From positions 1,171,761 to 1,211,938 of the forward strand of contig BFEA01000138.1 in the NCBI GenBank assembly GCA_003427395.1: a stretch of 40,178 bases of DNA, in the 5' to 3' direction. The notes under the pieces are model-generated. The model was not told the origin of the DNA. It made no database searches and saw nothing but the letters and a program-made list of their open reading frames with translations. The stretch comes from Chara braunii. Taxonomy: Eukaryota > Streptophyta > Charophyceae > Charales > Characeae. Made by a program: the position numbers and the translations under genes. Positions 30,440-40,159 of the stretch are shown here, in pieces. Every line of letters begins with the position of its first letter. Position 1 is the stretch's first letter.

Positions 30440-30715
30440 CATCTGGTGTGGGTGAGTGATAGTCTACTTTGATTTTGGTTAAGGTAGATTATCATTTACA
30501 GTGTAATCAGTGAGGGGATTCTGCAGACTGTTGAGGGTTCAGCCTCCTGATGAGTCGGTGAAACTCCGACGAAACAGTTTGTCACAGCCCCTCNTTTGTT
30601 GTCCTCTTCTCNCTCTCTGCCTACGGTTTACCGGGCAGTTCTATTTGTGACGATATATAAACCGTAGGCAGAGAGAGAGAAGAGGACAACAAACGAGGGG
30701 CTGTGACAAACTGTA
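30440..30715 (+). mobile_element. Hammerhead-bearing short element with inverted 3' partner
   Basis: The plus-strand copy runs from about 30,440 through the ribozyme (30,523-30,582), a CCCCTC-TTTGTTGTCCTCTTC tract and GGTTTACCGGGCAGTTC to TTTGTGACGATATATA (30,645-30,658). A minus-strand partial copy follows tail to tail at 30,659-30,714 and stops at the ribozyme edge (GACAAACTGT). The two N bases (30,594 and 30,612) sit inside the arm that has this inverted partner. No ORF is present. Relatives occur at 97-390 and 1,640-1,848. Confidence 0.7.
30523..30582 (+). ncRNA. Complete type III hammerhead ribozyme
   Basis: Core CTGATGA is at 30,547-30,553 and GAAA at 30,571-30,574. Stem I: GAGG (30,533-30,536) pairs CCTC (30,543-30,546), loop GTTCAG. 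Stem II: GTCGG (30,554-30,558) pairs CCGAC (30,566-30,570), loop TGAAACT. Stem III: GCAGACTG plus U (30,523-30,531) pairs A plus CAGTTTGT (30,574-30,582), nine pairs with two G-U. Predicted cleavage follows T30,532 (GUU). All invariant core bases are present. Stem III is open and stems I and II are closed, which defines type III, the arrangement of plant viroid-like RNAs and retrozymes. Self-cleavage is predicted from structure, not shown. Confidence 0.88.
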
Positions 30716-30720
30716 TATAT

Positions 30721-31242
30721 GAAACTCGAAATTTTGTGCCTCCTCCCGGTACCCCGCTTGCATCCTGTATGTCAAAGCTTACCATGGCCTCAGTATGCAG
30801 TACTATGCAGTGTATGCACCCATAAAAGTGTAGCTATGTCGACAGAGTATTTGTTGTTTAATCTCTGGCAGCAAGCAGATTGAAAAGCCATGACGCACAG
30901 TCCACTGGAACGAATGTTTTGCAATTAAAGATCAAAAGCAGCAATAATAAACCACCTTGCCCTGCAACATGGTCCTGATTGCTGCAGCTCTGGCGTCTGG
31001 AACGAATGGTGTTACAGCTGTCAGCCTGAACATGGAGGCCAACTGATGCTTTGCGCACGTTTGGTAATACCAGCAACAGTGGCAACGACTATGCAAAGTG
31101 GGGCACTTCCATCCTTCCTGCCTCAGTGAAAGATCATTATGAAGCTGCAGGGAACAATTACAGTTCATTTCTGTGTAGGAAGAACATGGGACGACCGGTA
31201 CTTGGCCTGCTGAAGCATAGTGTTGTCAGTGTTGATTCTGCG
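30721..31242. other. Non-coding stretch
   Basis: No gene, RNA or repeat is supported. Confidence 0.4.
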
Positions 31243-31345
31243 ATACTTTTTTTTTTTTTTTAACCCACACACACAGTGCCCCTTCTATTCTGGGGGGCTC
31301 AGCCCCGGCAAGCAAAGAAACCATGTAGTACATATGAATCAGAGG
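31243..31345 (-). mobile_element. SINE-like retroposon, truncated copy 3
   Basis: Read on minus, GCTTGCCGGGG, CCCCAGAATAG and a terminal A-run (T-run 31,247-31,261 on plus) match the 3' part of the copies at 11,577, 16,650 and 32,272. Weaker than the others. Confidence 0.45.
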
Positions 31346-31486
31346 GGAAAAACAGAGTAGGTGGTTACCAGCAACGGGGAGACTCCCTTCGGTACCCAGT
31401 CATCACGAGCTTGTGCGTACCTATCTTCTCCCCACATTGCCCTCCTTCCTTTTTTTTTTTCTTTTTTTTTTTTTGCGCGCGCGCAT

Positions 31487-31530
31487 GGGCCATGCTAATC
31501 TTCTCTGTATCACTCCAATTTTAACGGATT
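31487..31530 (-). pseudogene. U6 snRNA retrocopy F, central fragment
   Basis: AAAATTGGAGTGATACAGAG and AAGATTAGCATGGCCC on minus match U6 with an intact ACAGAGAAGATTAGC. Both ends are missing. The truncated 3' end joins (GC)n and a long A/G-run on minus. Confidence 0.8.
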
Positions 31531-32114
31531 TCATCGCCCTCCTATTCTGCTTCCAAATCCTGACATCCTTCTGCTATTCTGGCATCCACCTGCTCCTCTA
31601 TTTTATTTCCTCCTTATTTCGGCTGTGATCCTATGGATCCCCACTACCCAGTTTTCCTACATTGGCTTTGGAATGGGCACCACCTCCCTGCTCTGCTCAC
31701 CTACGATGTAGTACAGACACGTGGACTAGTCACAGAGAGTTACATTCTCATGCAGGAAATCAATGTCAGAGGTCGTCATCATGCTCCTCTTTTTGTTTTT
31801 GTTCTGTTTTCAGTTCTTCTTTCTCTTCGCCAAAGCTCTTTCCATTCTCTGTTGAACAAGCAAGTGTTCACAATAGGGTATTATCGACAAGTGGTGGGTC
31901 CCAATCCATTACTATCTACTCTCTATATCATGGGCGGTAGGTTTCAAATCTTGTGGATTTGATGATGTGTCTTAGGATCGGCCAACTGTATGGTCATCGT
32001 TCCAAGTTGCACTGTTTTCAGATGGAGATGTCAGACTCGTTTGATGCTGGAAATGCCAACAGCCCAGCTAAAATCAATCTTCGTGGTGAAACCGGTATGG
32101 AGATGGTCGTGTGT

Positions 32115-32121
32115 GAGCGGG

Positions 32122-32152
<31 letters not shown>

Positions 32153-32153
32153 T
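32115..32153. repeat. Poly-T tract
   Basis: About 28 T in a row (32,126-32,153) in an otherwise unrecognised stretch (31,531-32,260). Confidence 0.9.
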
Positions 32154-32261
32154 CCAGGGTGTAGTAGAGGGTGGAAGGCAGGCCTCAGGAGGTGCCCCCA
32201 CTCATCGGTCTCGATTTATTTTTTAGTTTTTTTGTCTTGTTTGGCTTTGTTGTTTGTGGAG

Positions 32262-32264
32262 AGG

Positions 32265-32295
<31 letters not shown>

Positions 32296-32505
32296 AGAAC
32301 CTCATGGTTCTGGCTCCTACCATTCTGGGGAGCAACAGTCCGGTTCCTTTCCCCCGGCAAGTCAATAGGAGATACATAAGAGACACACACACGCTCCCCC
32401 CCATTCTGGCTGGGAGGCCCGAGTGGTCGGCATTGATTACTTCCCTGAAAAAAGATGTACCGCCCCTCCCCCCTGCCTAAGTTAGCCTGTACTATCTCAG
32501 TTTGC
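32262..32505 (-). mobile_element. SINE-like retroposon, copy 4, with poly-A tail
   Basis: On minus the blocks are GCTAACTTAGGCAGGGGGGA, GGTACATC, GAAGTAATCAATGCCGACC, CAGAATGGGGGGGAGCGTG, TTGCCGGGGGAAAGGAACCG, CTCCCCAGAATGG, GAGGTTCTGTTT and an A-run of over 20 (32,267-32,291 on plus). Blocks align in order with the copies at 11,577 and 16,650. Confidence 0.65.
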
Positions 32506-33686
32506 CAAACCATCTGATCCCAGTTCCACTCCTCTCAGTTTTCAAACTGTCGGATAGGTGTGTTAGGTGTGTTTTACCAGAGTGTTCTGGGACACGTATG
32601 ATTCCCTTGAAAGGATTTCAAATCTAAAGCTTATTAGTCTAGCTTCTGTATATGCAATCAGACTCGCTTTCATTCACACTTCGCATGCATGCAAACAGGT
32701 TGCGCAGCAAACTGGCGTCAAGCGCCCACTCAGAACTCAGAGATATAGTAACCAAGAACGCAGCTCAGATACAAGTTCACTTCAAATGGCTATGGCGGTA
32801 CATCGCCTGTACAACTCTCTGTTCGTCACTCACTCAACACTGCTGTTCGCACACAGGATCACCCTGGATATCCCACACGCAACACACTACACATTTGCAC
32901 ACTCACACACATTACTCTCTCTGCTATCAGCTATGACGGCTATGGCCGCTGCTACCCTATCGCTATAGCTAACTTCCTTCTCGCACACTTCCTCTTCGGG
33001 CTCACTGCAGACCACCTCGCACAGGTCGCTGTGGCAGCGCTTCCGCATGGCTTACGCAGGAATGAATGAATGGCTGGGCGCTGCCTCTTGATTTATACTT
33101 CTGTAACTCGTTGGTCTGCCCCTCTCCACCAGACCTAGGGTGCACACAGTCCCTTATGGTACTTGCTTGACTGGACTGGGACTGACTGGACCAGTACCGC
33201 TGACTGCATGGGCTTGCGCTGCCAACTCGATGCAGTCGCACTGCCGACGTAATGCAGCTGGGCTGACCACTTGCCCACTTGCCTCTGACTAAAACGTGAG
33301 GCAGCTTCGAAAGGCCACTTCCGGACCTTCCGGAAGTCTGTGGACTTGGCCTTTCGATTACTGTAGCAGCTATGACCTTGACCTTTCAGGACTGTAGCAG
33401 CTACGACCTTGACCTTTCAGGATACCTACAGCTACAACCTCTACAGGGCTGTGACTCCTACTTGGCAGATCTACAGATTGAACCCCTACCACTGCACAGG
33501 CCTACGATAGACAACAACAACTGTCAAAACACAGGTCACGGGTTCAAACACTCGGGGTCGACGCAGATACTGTACACAGGTAAGGTGAGAACTAGGGATT
33601 GAACCCTGGGATCGCATTCGCTACTGCTAACAGGTGAAAACTGTTTCACTCCCGCCAACCTAAATTCGAGGTCCTCCGAGAATAAC
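32506..33686. other. Region downstream of the Gypsy pol gene; possible 3' LTR not confirmed
   Basis: On minus, a purine tract (GGCGGGAG near 33,651) is followed by TGAAACAG, the usual layout for a polypurine tract and LTR start. I could not match this region with sequence beyond 39,376, so the LTR is unproven. CAGCTA(T/C)GACCTTGACCTT is directly repeated at 33,368 and 33,398. Other open frames have no recognisable domain. Confidence 0.35.
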
Positions 33687-34985
33687 TCAGTCCAAGGCAG
33701 GACCTTTACCTTTCTTGTCTCTCTCGTAGGCTCTAACTACGTCGGGAGGTGTTTCTAGAAGTTCGGTTCTAGTAAACCAGCGGTCGTCTTCTGGCTCTTG
33801 ATAAGCAAATCGAACCTTATACTGCTTCTGCGGACGACCTCTACCTCCTGTTCTGAACACGTCTTCACCTACAACGCCATCAATGTTGTATCTTTCGTCC
33901 ATGTCTGGAGGAATCATGGATCTCCTAGATGGAAACTGTTGACTTGTGACACAGGACAACAACTTTGAGGCATGAAACACAAGGTAGGTGTGGAGGTGTG
34001 CTGGGATCTCTACTGTGTAGGACGGCCCATCCTCTCCACCCTTAGAACTGGCCACGGTCCTCTATATGCGAGCAGTAACTTCTGCGAGATGTTTTCCTCA
34101 GGAGCAAACTCTTTAGACTTGACCCAGACCAGGTCACCTACTTGAAACTGTGATGGGCAACGGTGCTTATTAGCTTGTTCTATCATTCGGTGTTGGGCCT
34201 TCATGAGGTTCTCTACCATGGTAGCTAACTCTTTCTCGTGCTGTAACGCAAACTCCCTAGTACCGGGCGGTAGCCTGTGAATCTGGTCCCGGTTAAGTCC
34301 CTCAAACGGTCTGCGTGGTGTAAAGGACTTGTGCAACTCATCGGGAGTGCGACAGGTGGACAAGCGCACGCTATTGTTATAGGCACTGGCTACCTTGGGC
34401 AACATCTCGTCCCAATTGACTTGATCTGGTCTAATGTACATTCGCAGAACTTGCTGCTGGATCTTGTTCATTTGTTCAGTGTGCCCGTTAGTCTCTGGAT
34501 GACGGCCAGATGACATCAACAACTTGAAGCCATAGACTCTCATCAACTCCTGCCAGTTCTGACTCGTGAACCGGGTGTCTCTATCACTAACTATAGACAG
34601 TGGAATCCCGTGTTCACTGACCCAATGATCAAAGAACTTCTGAACAACTAACTTTGTGCGTGCCTCTGAGGGCAAAGGAACAAAAACAACATACTGAATC
34701 TGTCAACTATTACCATGACTTGGCTCTTGCCGTGCGTACTCTTGACATGGGTGTCCATAAAGTCAATGGACACTGAATCTCCTGGCTGATCAGGAAGAGG
34801 CAAGGGTCTGAGAAGACCTAGATGGGCACGAGTAGAAGTCTTATTTCTCTGGCAGACCTTACAACTGCGAACATACTCTATGCAATTGGCCTTCATCCCA
34901 GGCCATATATACGCGCGCATGAGGTTAGCTAGAGTCTTTTGCCAACCAAAATGTCCCTCAGTATCGTGGCATTCCCCTAGGATCA
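33687..34985 (-). pseudogene. Gypsy integrase with chromodomain-like C-terminus, broken
   Basis: The zinc-binding module reads H-DTEG-H then CKVCQRNK (34,870-34,985). The catalytic triad is SIDFMD, then SDRDTRF and ETNGHTEQMN. The GPY/F-type segment (LLAYRGPWPVLRVE) and a chromodomain-like stretch (QYKVRFAYQEPEDDRWFTRT) follow. Frameshifts near 34,670 and 34,025 split it. In chromoviruses the tail directs insertion to heterochromatin; here the domain is inferred from sequence likeness only. Confidence 0.8.
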
Positions 34986-35209
34986 AACTACAGATCTCCT
35001 CACTGTTAGGAATGCACAAGCGGTCAACTACGTTAGTCATCTCGAATAGTAGCCCATCAGTAGTGCGGTAGTCTGGTTCCGACTCTGGGGCCTCCTTTAC
35101 TCTCTTGAGGAGGTCACTATAGATAGGGTCCTGCGCATACGCCTCTCTAACTTTCTGCTGCAGGTCTCTCCCTATATCCAGATGATGAACTATCGCTCCA
35201 AAGTAGTCA

Positions 35210-36545
35210 AGTCTCCTACTCAGAGCGTCCGCAACTACATTATACTTCCCTTTGATTGGCTTAAGCTCAAAGTCATACTGGTCTAACTCTGCAGCCCACC
35301 TAGTAAGCTTAGGTGTCATCTTGGCCTGCGTCTTTAGCCACCTTAATGTCTCGTGGTCTGAGTAGACTTTGAAGTGCCTCCCAAGCAAGTAGTGCTTCCA
35401 GTGTTCCAATGCTTGCCTGAGAGCGTAGAGTTCCCTCTTGTAGGTAGATGTCGCTACCTTCTCTGAAGGCATCTTAGCAGACAAAAAATCTACGGGTATC
35501 CATTGCCATCGTCTTGTTGTAATACAGCACCTATACCATACTGGCTCACGTCAGTGATGACGACGAAAGGTAAAGACGGATCGACTACCTTAAGGACTGG
35601 GTACTCTATCAACACCTGCTTCAACTTCTTCATGGTAGACATGCAGTCCTTATCCCACTTCCAGATTGTTTCTTTCTTCAGCAACCTAAGAAGGGGAGCA
35701 GCGATGGTGGAGAAGTTCCTCACAAACTTCCTGTAATAATTAGCTAGGCCTAAGAACGACCGCACCTTTGTCAACGTGCGGGGTGTAGGTCAATCTCTAA
35801 TCGCTGCAATCTTACTATTTTCTGGTTTGATGCCGTCTCCGTCTAAGACATGGCCTAAGTACAGAACTTGGGTCTTTGCCCATTTGCACTTCTTCGCGTT
35901 GATCTTGAAATTAGCCTCTATGAGCTTTTCCAAGACCTGCCTTAGATGACCCTCATGCTCCTGGAGGGTCCTACTGAATACTAGAATATCGTCTAAGTAG
36001 ACTACTACAAACCTATCTAACCACGGCCTAAATAAGTCATTCATACAACGCTGAAAAGTTGCTGGCGCGTTGGTTAGTCCAAAGGGCATAACTATAAACT
36101 CGTAGTGCCCATATCTAGTCCCGAACGCGGTCTTATACTGATCATCAGGATGAACCTTTATCTGATGATATCCGGACTTCAAGTCTATCTTTGAAAAGTA
36201 CTGGCAGCCCTGCACCCGATCTAAAAGATCATCTATACGGAGCAACGGCTCCGCGTTCTTCACGGTGCTAGCATTAAGACCCCTATAGTCAATGCACATT
36301 CTAAGCTCTCCCTCCTTTGGGACAAATAAAACAGGTGCTCCAAATGGAGACGAACTGGGCCTAATCCAACCCTTCTCCAGGAGTTCGTCTAACTGCTTGC
36401 GCAACTCCTCCAATTCCCACGGGGACATCCTATACACTGCTCCTTTAGGAGTTCTACTGCCAGGCTCAATCTCAATGCGATGTTGGATGGGCCGTGGGAC
36501 TACTCCCGTAGGCGGCTTAGCTAAATCTACATACTCTTGGCAATA
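35210..36545 (-). pseudogene. Gypsy reverse transcriptase and RNase H, broken
   Basis: The RT shows YRMSPWELEELRKQ, RMCIDYRGLNAST, FSKIDLKSGYHQI, FGLTNAPATFQ, YLDDILVFS (catalytic YLDD) and LGHVLDGDGI, then RSFLGLANYYRKF. RNase H follows with ITDVSQYGIGAVLQQD, ELYALRQALEHW and VYSDHETLRWL, ending VVADALSRR. An in-frame TGA at 35,790 replaces the Trp of the conserved (R)DWP motif. Frameshifts lie near 36,540 and 35,490. Confidence 0.9.
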
Positions 36546-37315
36546 GCGGGACCTATGGGCTTTTCCTCATTAGGCTCAGTAACTGGCCTGATATAAGCTA
36601 CAAAGACATGTTCTTCTAGCTGCTCCTTCACTAATCTTGCAAACACAGGAGCGCTAAGGCAGCAATGTGCCTGGGAGTTATCTACTCCTGACACGTGGAA
36701 CAAACGGGCAGTCTTGACCCCGCCTGACGAACTAGGGAGCCTACACTCGTGCTCTCTCAAATGGAGTGTGGCCCAGACTGCCTCTCCCCATTCCATTCCT
36801 AGGACTATATTGAAGGGAAGTTGTCCTCTACGAGGAGAGTCAGGGAATGGAGAACTTTCTCCACCTTCCCATCTTTCTCTAGGCGAAAGTACGTTTGGAC
36901 TCCCTCTACATAATCCTCTACTCGCATCGTGCGATTGTCTGCGAGGATACTCACTATGGGGTCTGCTAACTTCTGGACTTTTAGCCCCAACTTCAACTTC
37001 GGCAGCGCCTTTCTACTGATATAGCTGCGCGTGGCCCCACTATCTACTAGGGCCCCTACTCTACCTCTGAAAATTTCTACGTCTACTAAAACTAGTTGTC
37101 CCCTACTCTCCTTCTTCATCTTGGCCCAGGTGGGCATTCTCTCCTTCACGCCTGTGAGGGAGGTGCCTAAAAAGACTCTGACACAAGCAGTCTCTGGACA
37201 GCTACCTAGGCACCGGCCTGCAACCTCTGCCATAGGCACATGTGTAGGATTGTCCTGCCGGCTGGCGCTCATTGCCCACATGGCCTTATGGTAGGGGCAG
37301 TTGCAACCCCTACCG
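36530..37315 (-). pseudogene. Gypsy aspartic protease and linker, broken
   Basis: The protease has the catalytic ALVDSGATRSYI, followed by VSILADNRTMRV and a hydrophobic strand near HSLTLLVEDNFP. It lies in a different frame from Gag, with the two frames overlapping near 37,310; this may be a natural Gag-Pol frame change or damage. A 1-nt shift near 36,810 ends the frame, and a linker (FHVSGVDNSQAHCCL) continues in another. Confidence 0.8.
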
Positions 37316-39375
37316 ACGGCTGCCTTTTGACCCCTGGGCAGCCCATCGGGCCTCTCTATACTTTGGACAATATTTGATGATGTGGCCAGGGTCACCGCAA
37401 TATATGCACTGCCCTTGGTCCACACGTTGTTGCCAGACGTGCTGGTCCAGGCCCAAATCTTCCCAAGGTCGGCCCTGTGGCAGACCTGGGTGCCAACCGC
37501 CCCTCCAAGAGGGTGCCCTGTTTCCCCTATTCGGTGACCTATTCCCTCTATTAGGCGACCCATTCCCCGAACGTTTTTGCGGGGGACCTTGACCCCTTCC
37601 TCCCACTTGGCGGTTTCCTCCTCTACCGCCAACCCCCTGATCGCTCTGGGAACGGCCCCCTGAGCCCCGGCCCCCTTGGCCCTGGCCTCTACCTCCTCCT
37701 TGCGGCCTCCCTCCAGCCGCGAGAGCAGCGTAGGTCCTCCCCTGACTAACGCTACTGTCCTCTTCCTCAAGCCCCCACTCAATCTGCTCGTATGGGACTT
37801 CGTCCACACCACCCTCATCTAAGATAAGGATCAAGTGATCCTTGGTCTTGACCTGTCCTGAGATGGTGCGACCTTTCCACTTTTTGCCCTTGTCCAGGTC
37901 CTTATGCCAAAAAGTGGAAATTGACATGGACCACGCTTCAAAGGCCACCACTTCCCTGCTCAAAGCGTCATAGGTCATGGTAGGCTGCCGACTCTTCTCA
38001 AAGAAATGTCCGCGCCGCTGTTCGGGCATTGCACGATAGAAGAGGTTGACCAATTGGGTCTCAGTGACCCCATGGTCCGGGACAGCGACTAGCTCATCCA
38101 TCACACCCTTGAGTGCTGTAGCGCTCTTCCACTGACGAGAGTGGATGGTTTGCAGTCTATCGGAGGCTTTGACATTGCGTGAGACATCTGCAAATCGTTC
38201 GCGCAATAACTTAAAGAAGTCAGTGATGGGAGTGAATGCAGAATAAGCGACTAAATCATCATTACAGTTGGCGGCGCGGCACAAGGAACGAGCGAAGCTT
38301 GCTGCTTCGTCTCGGAGGGTATGGACGACTATAAGGACATGTTCGTCCGGGGACACCTTCTGCATAATGTACGTAGGTTTTGACATTGGCTTCCCAATTG
38401 TCAAAATTCTCCTCTTTCTTCCCTCTATAGGAGTCAGGGAACTTGACCTTGACAGGCTCCCTTCGAGGACGTGCTTCCTCCTCCTTGGGAGCAGTCAGTC
38501 TGGCGCCTTCTATGACGCCCGTGTAATAACACTTCGTGCCCTCTAGGCGGGCCTTCACCTCTGAGCCCACCTGCATCGCTAATTCCCTTGCAAAGTCCCT
38601 GAGTCCCAGCAGTATAGAGCGCAAGGCAATGTCCTTACCTCTACCAAACAGATATTGTTCTTCCTAGACCTGGGCCGGACGCTCTATGTTTCTCACCATG
38701 ATCTCCATCTTCCCCAATAGGTCCACCTGCGTCGCCATCTGCACTCTTTGCTTCTTACCCTCCTCCAATTCTTTCGCCACCTGGTTCGCCGCCTCTGTCC
38801 TCCTTTTCTTCTCCCTCGTCAGTTGGAACTTCCACTCCATCCTCTTCTCATCTTCTATAGTCTGCCGCTTGAGTGGGTCTTCTTCTGCATCCCACTCTCT
38901 CATGGGCGCCTCTTGTTCTTCCCAGGGCACATATAGCCTGCCGCTTGAGTGGGTCTTCTTCTGGATCCCACTCTCTCATGGCCGCCTCTTGTTCTTCCCA
39001 GGGCACATACATTAGTGCCTCCTCTTCTTCTCCCAGGGATAAACCAGCAACCCACTCCGTAATCTTCTTCTCCATCTGATCTTCCTTTGTTCCACTGGAT
39101 TCTCCTCTCCCTCCTGTCCTTCGCCTTTCCAGTGGTTGTTCTTCTACCTCTTCCTCCTCTTCTACCGCCTTGAGCTTCTCTCCTTCTTCTTTCTTTATCC
39201 TCTCTTTTTCTCTGACCATCTCCTCCTCAATCTTCTTCAACTTCGCCGACTGTTCTTCTACCAAGGCCTTCTTTTTGACCTCCTTCTCTCTTCTCTCTTT
39301 CGGGATGGCGGTGGCCTTCGCATCCTGCTCTGCTGTACAAGGGGAGGTGCTCGTTCCTGTACGCGTGTCTACCAT
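37310..39375 (-). pseudogene. Gypsy Gag with CCHC knuckle and long charged N-terminus, broken
   Basis: The start ATG (39,375) opens a Lys/Glu-rich coiled-coil-like stretch. A Gag-like core follows (NWEANVKTYVHYAEGV, then VLIVVHTLRDEAASFA, LFYRAMPEQRRGHFF), then a Gly/Arg-rich segment and the zinc knuckle CIYCGDPGHIIKYC (CX2CX4HX4C). Three lesions are visible: a 76-bp tandem duplication that shifts the frame (38,862-39,013), an in-frame TAG at 38,664 and a 1-nt shift near 38,350. The knuckle packages RNA in live elements. Confidence 0.85.
38862..39013. repeat. 76-bp tandem duplication inside Gag
   Basis: CTGCCGCTTGAGTGGGTCTT recurs at 38,862 and 38,938, and the copies differ at a handful of positions. 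Since 76 is not a multiple of three, the duplication itself throws Gag out of frame. Confidence 0.92.
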
Positions 39376-39977
39376 GGTGACAGACGCACAACCAAGTGAC
39401 GGTTCCGCTCCTCACCACTTAGACTTCCCCCCTGACCGACTTACTTAAGACTGACTCAGTCTATGGACCACGGGATCCGTATAGAACCTTGTCAACTATG
39501 GTCTCTAGCCTGGACTCTAATACTACAGCCGTCACTACAGGATCTGTTGCTGACCAGGAGGCATTTAAGGAGATCCCCCGTAACTCCTGAGGAACTTTTT
39601 AACGGTGCAAACAGGACGACGCAGTCAGCAGATCCTCTCAAGACTTAGACGGCCCGTTGTGCAGCCCACAGCTCGGATTTTGGGCCTACCGTGCCACACC
39701 GAGCAGCCCGCCGGTCAGTACCGGTCCTTGCGAGGGTTCATATCCTCCGGGACAGTCGAGTCGTCAGACATAGTCTTTAGCCCTACTTAGCCCGTGTGGG
39801 TTTGGTCAACGAGGCCCCATCCTTCATACACGGAGTCCTATCACCTGGACATAAGAGACTCAATGCAGAAAGAAGAGACAGACAGACTCAGACTCAGCAA
39901 GTACCATAGGGTGAGTGCACATCCATAGGGCGAGGGGATAGGCTAAGGGCTTGGCGAGATTATACCAACTCCAGCTT
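39376..39977. other. Upstream flank of the Gypsy element
   Basis: No gene is supported. It may contain the 5' untranslated region or part of a 5' LTR, but no matching 3' copy was seen. A lone GGTCAA lies at 39,804. Confidence 0.35.
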
Positions 39978-40063
39978 GGTCAAAATCGTGGTCAACGGCT
40001 CCGGTCAACGCGGTCACACCCCGGTCAACGCTCCGGTCAACCCTCTGGTCAACCCCCGGTCAA
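39978..40063 (-). promoter_or_regulatory. Cluster of seven TTGACC (W-box-like) motifs
   Basis: GGTCAA on plus (TTGACC on minus) occurs at 39,978, 39,990, 40,003, 40,023, 40,035, 40,048 and 40,058, with a GGTCAC variant at 40,012. Spacing is 10-20 bp. TTGACC/T is the binding core of plant WRKY factors. The cluster lies upstream of the Gypsy Gag in the sense orientation. It could equally be a degenerate short tandem repeat. Confidence 0.5.
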
Positions 40064-40159
40064 CCTCTAGGTCGGCTATGGCTGCCGCACCTTCTTCCTC
40101 GCCAATCTCCCTTCTCTTCCTACTCCTTCACCTTTCTTCTTTCTCGCCCTTTCTTCTTC

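Larger units (their letters stand above)
33687..39375 (-). mobile_element. Ty3/Gypsy retrotransposon, chromodomain-like, decayed
   Basis: On minus the order is Gag, protease, reverse transcriptase, RNase H, integrase and a chromodomain-like tail, which is the Ty3/Gypsy order (integrase last). At least two stops and about seven frameshifts separate the pieces, so no copy-encoded polyprotein can be made. LTRs were not identified; the 5' LTR may extend past the right edge. A candidate primer-binding site (TGGTGAGGAGCGG on minus, near 39,410) is weak. Confidence 0.9.

Noticed and set aside
33530-33620. B-box-like GGTTCAAAC and GGTTCAATCCC as tRNA genes
   Set aside because: No cloverleaf and no A box at proper spacing on either strand.
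39400-39420. Primer-binding site starting TGGTGAGGAGCGG
   Set aside because: It does not match the common initiator-Met site and no LTR end precedes it.
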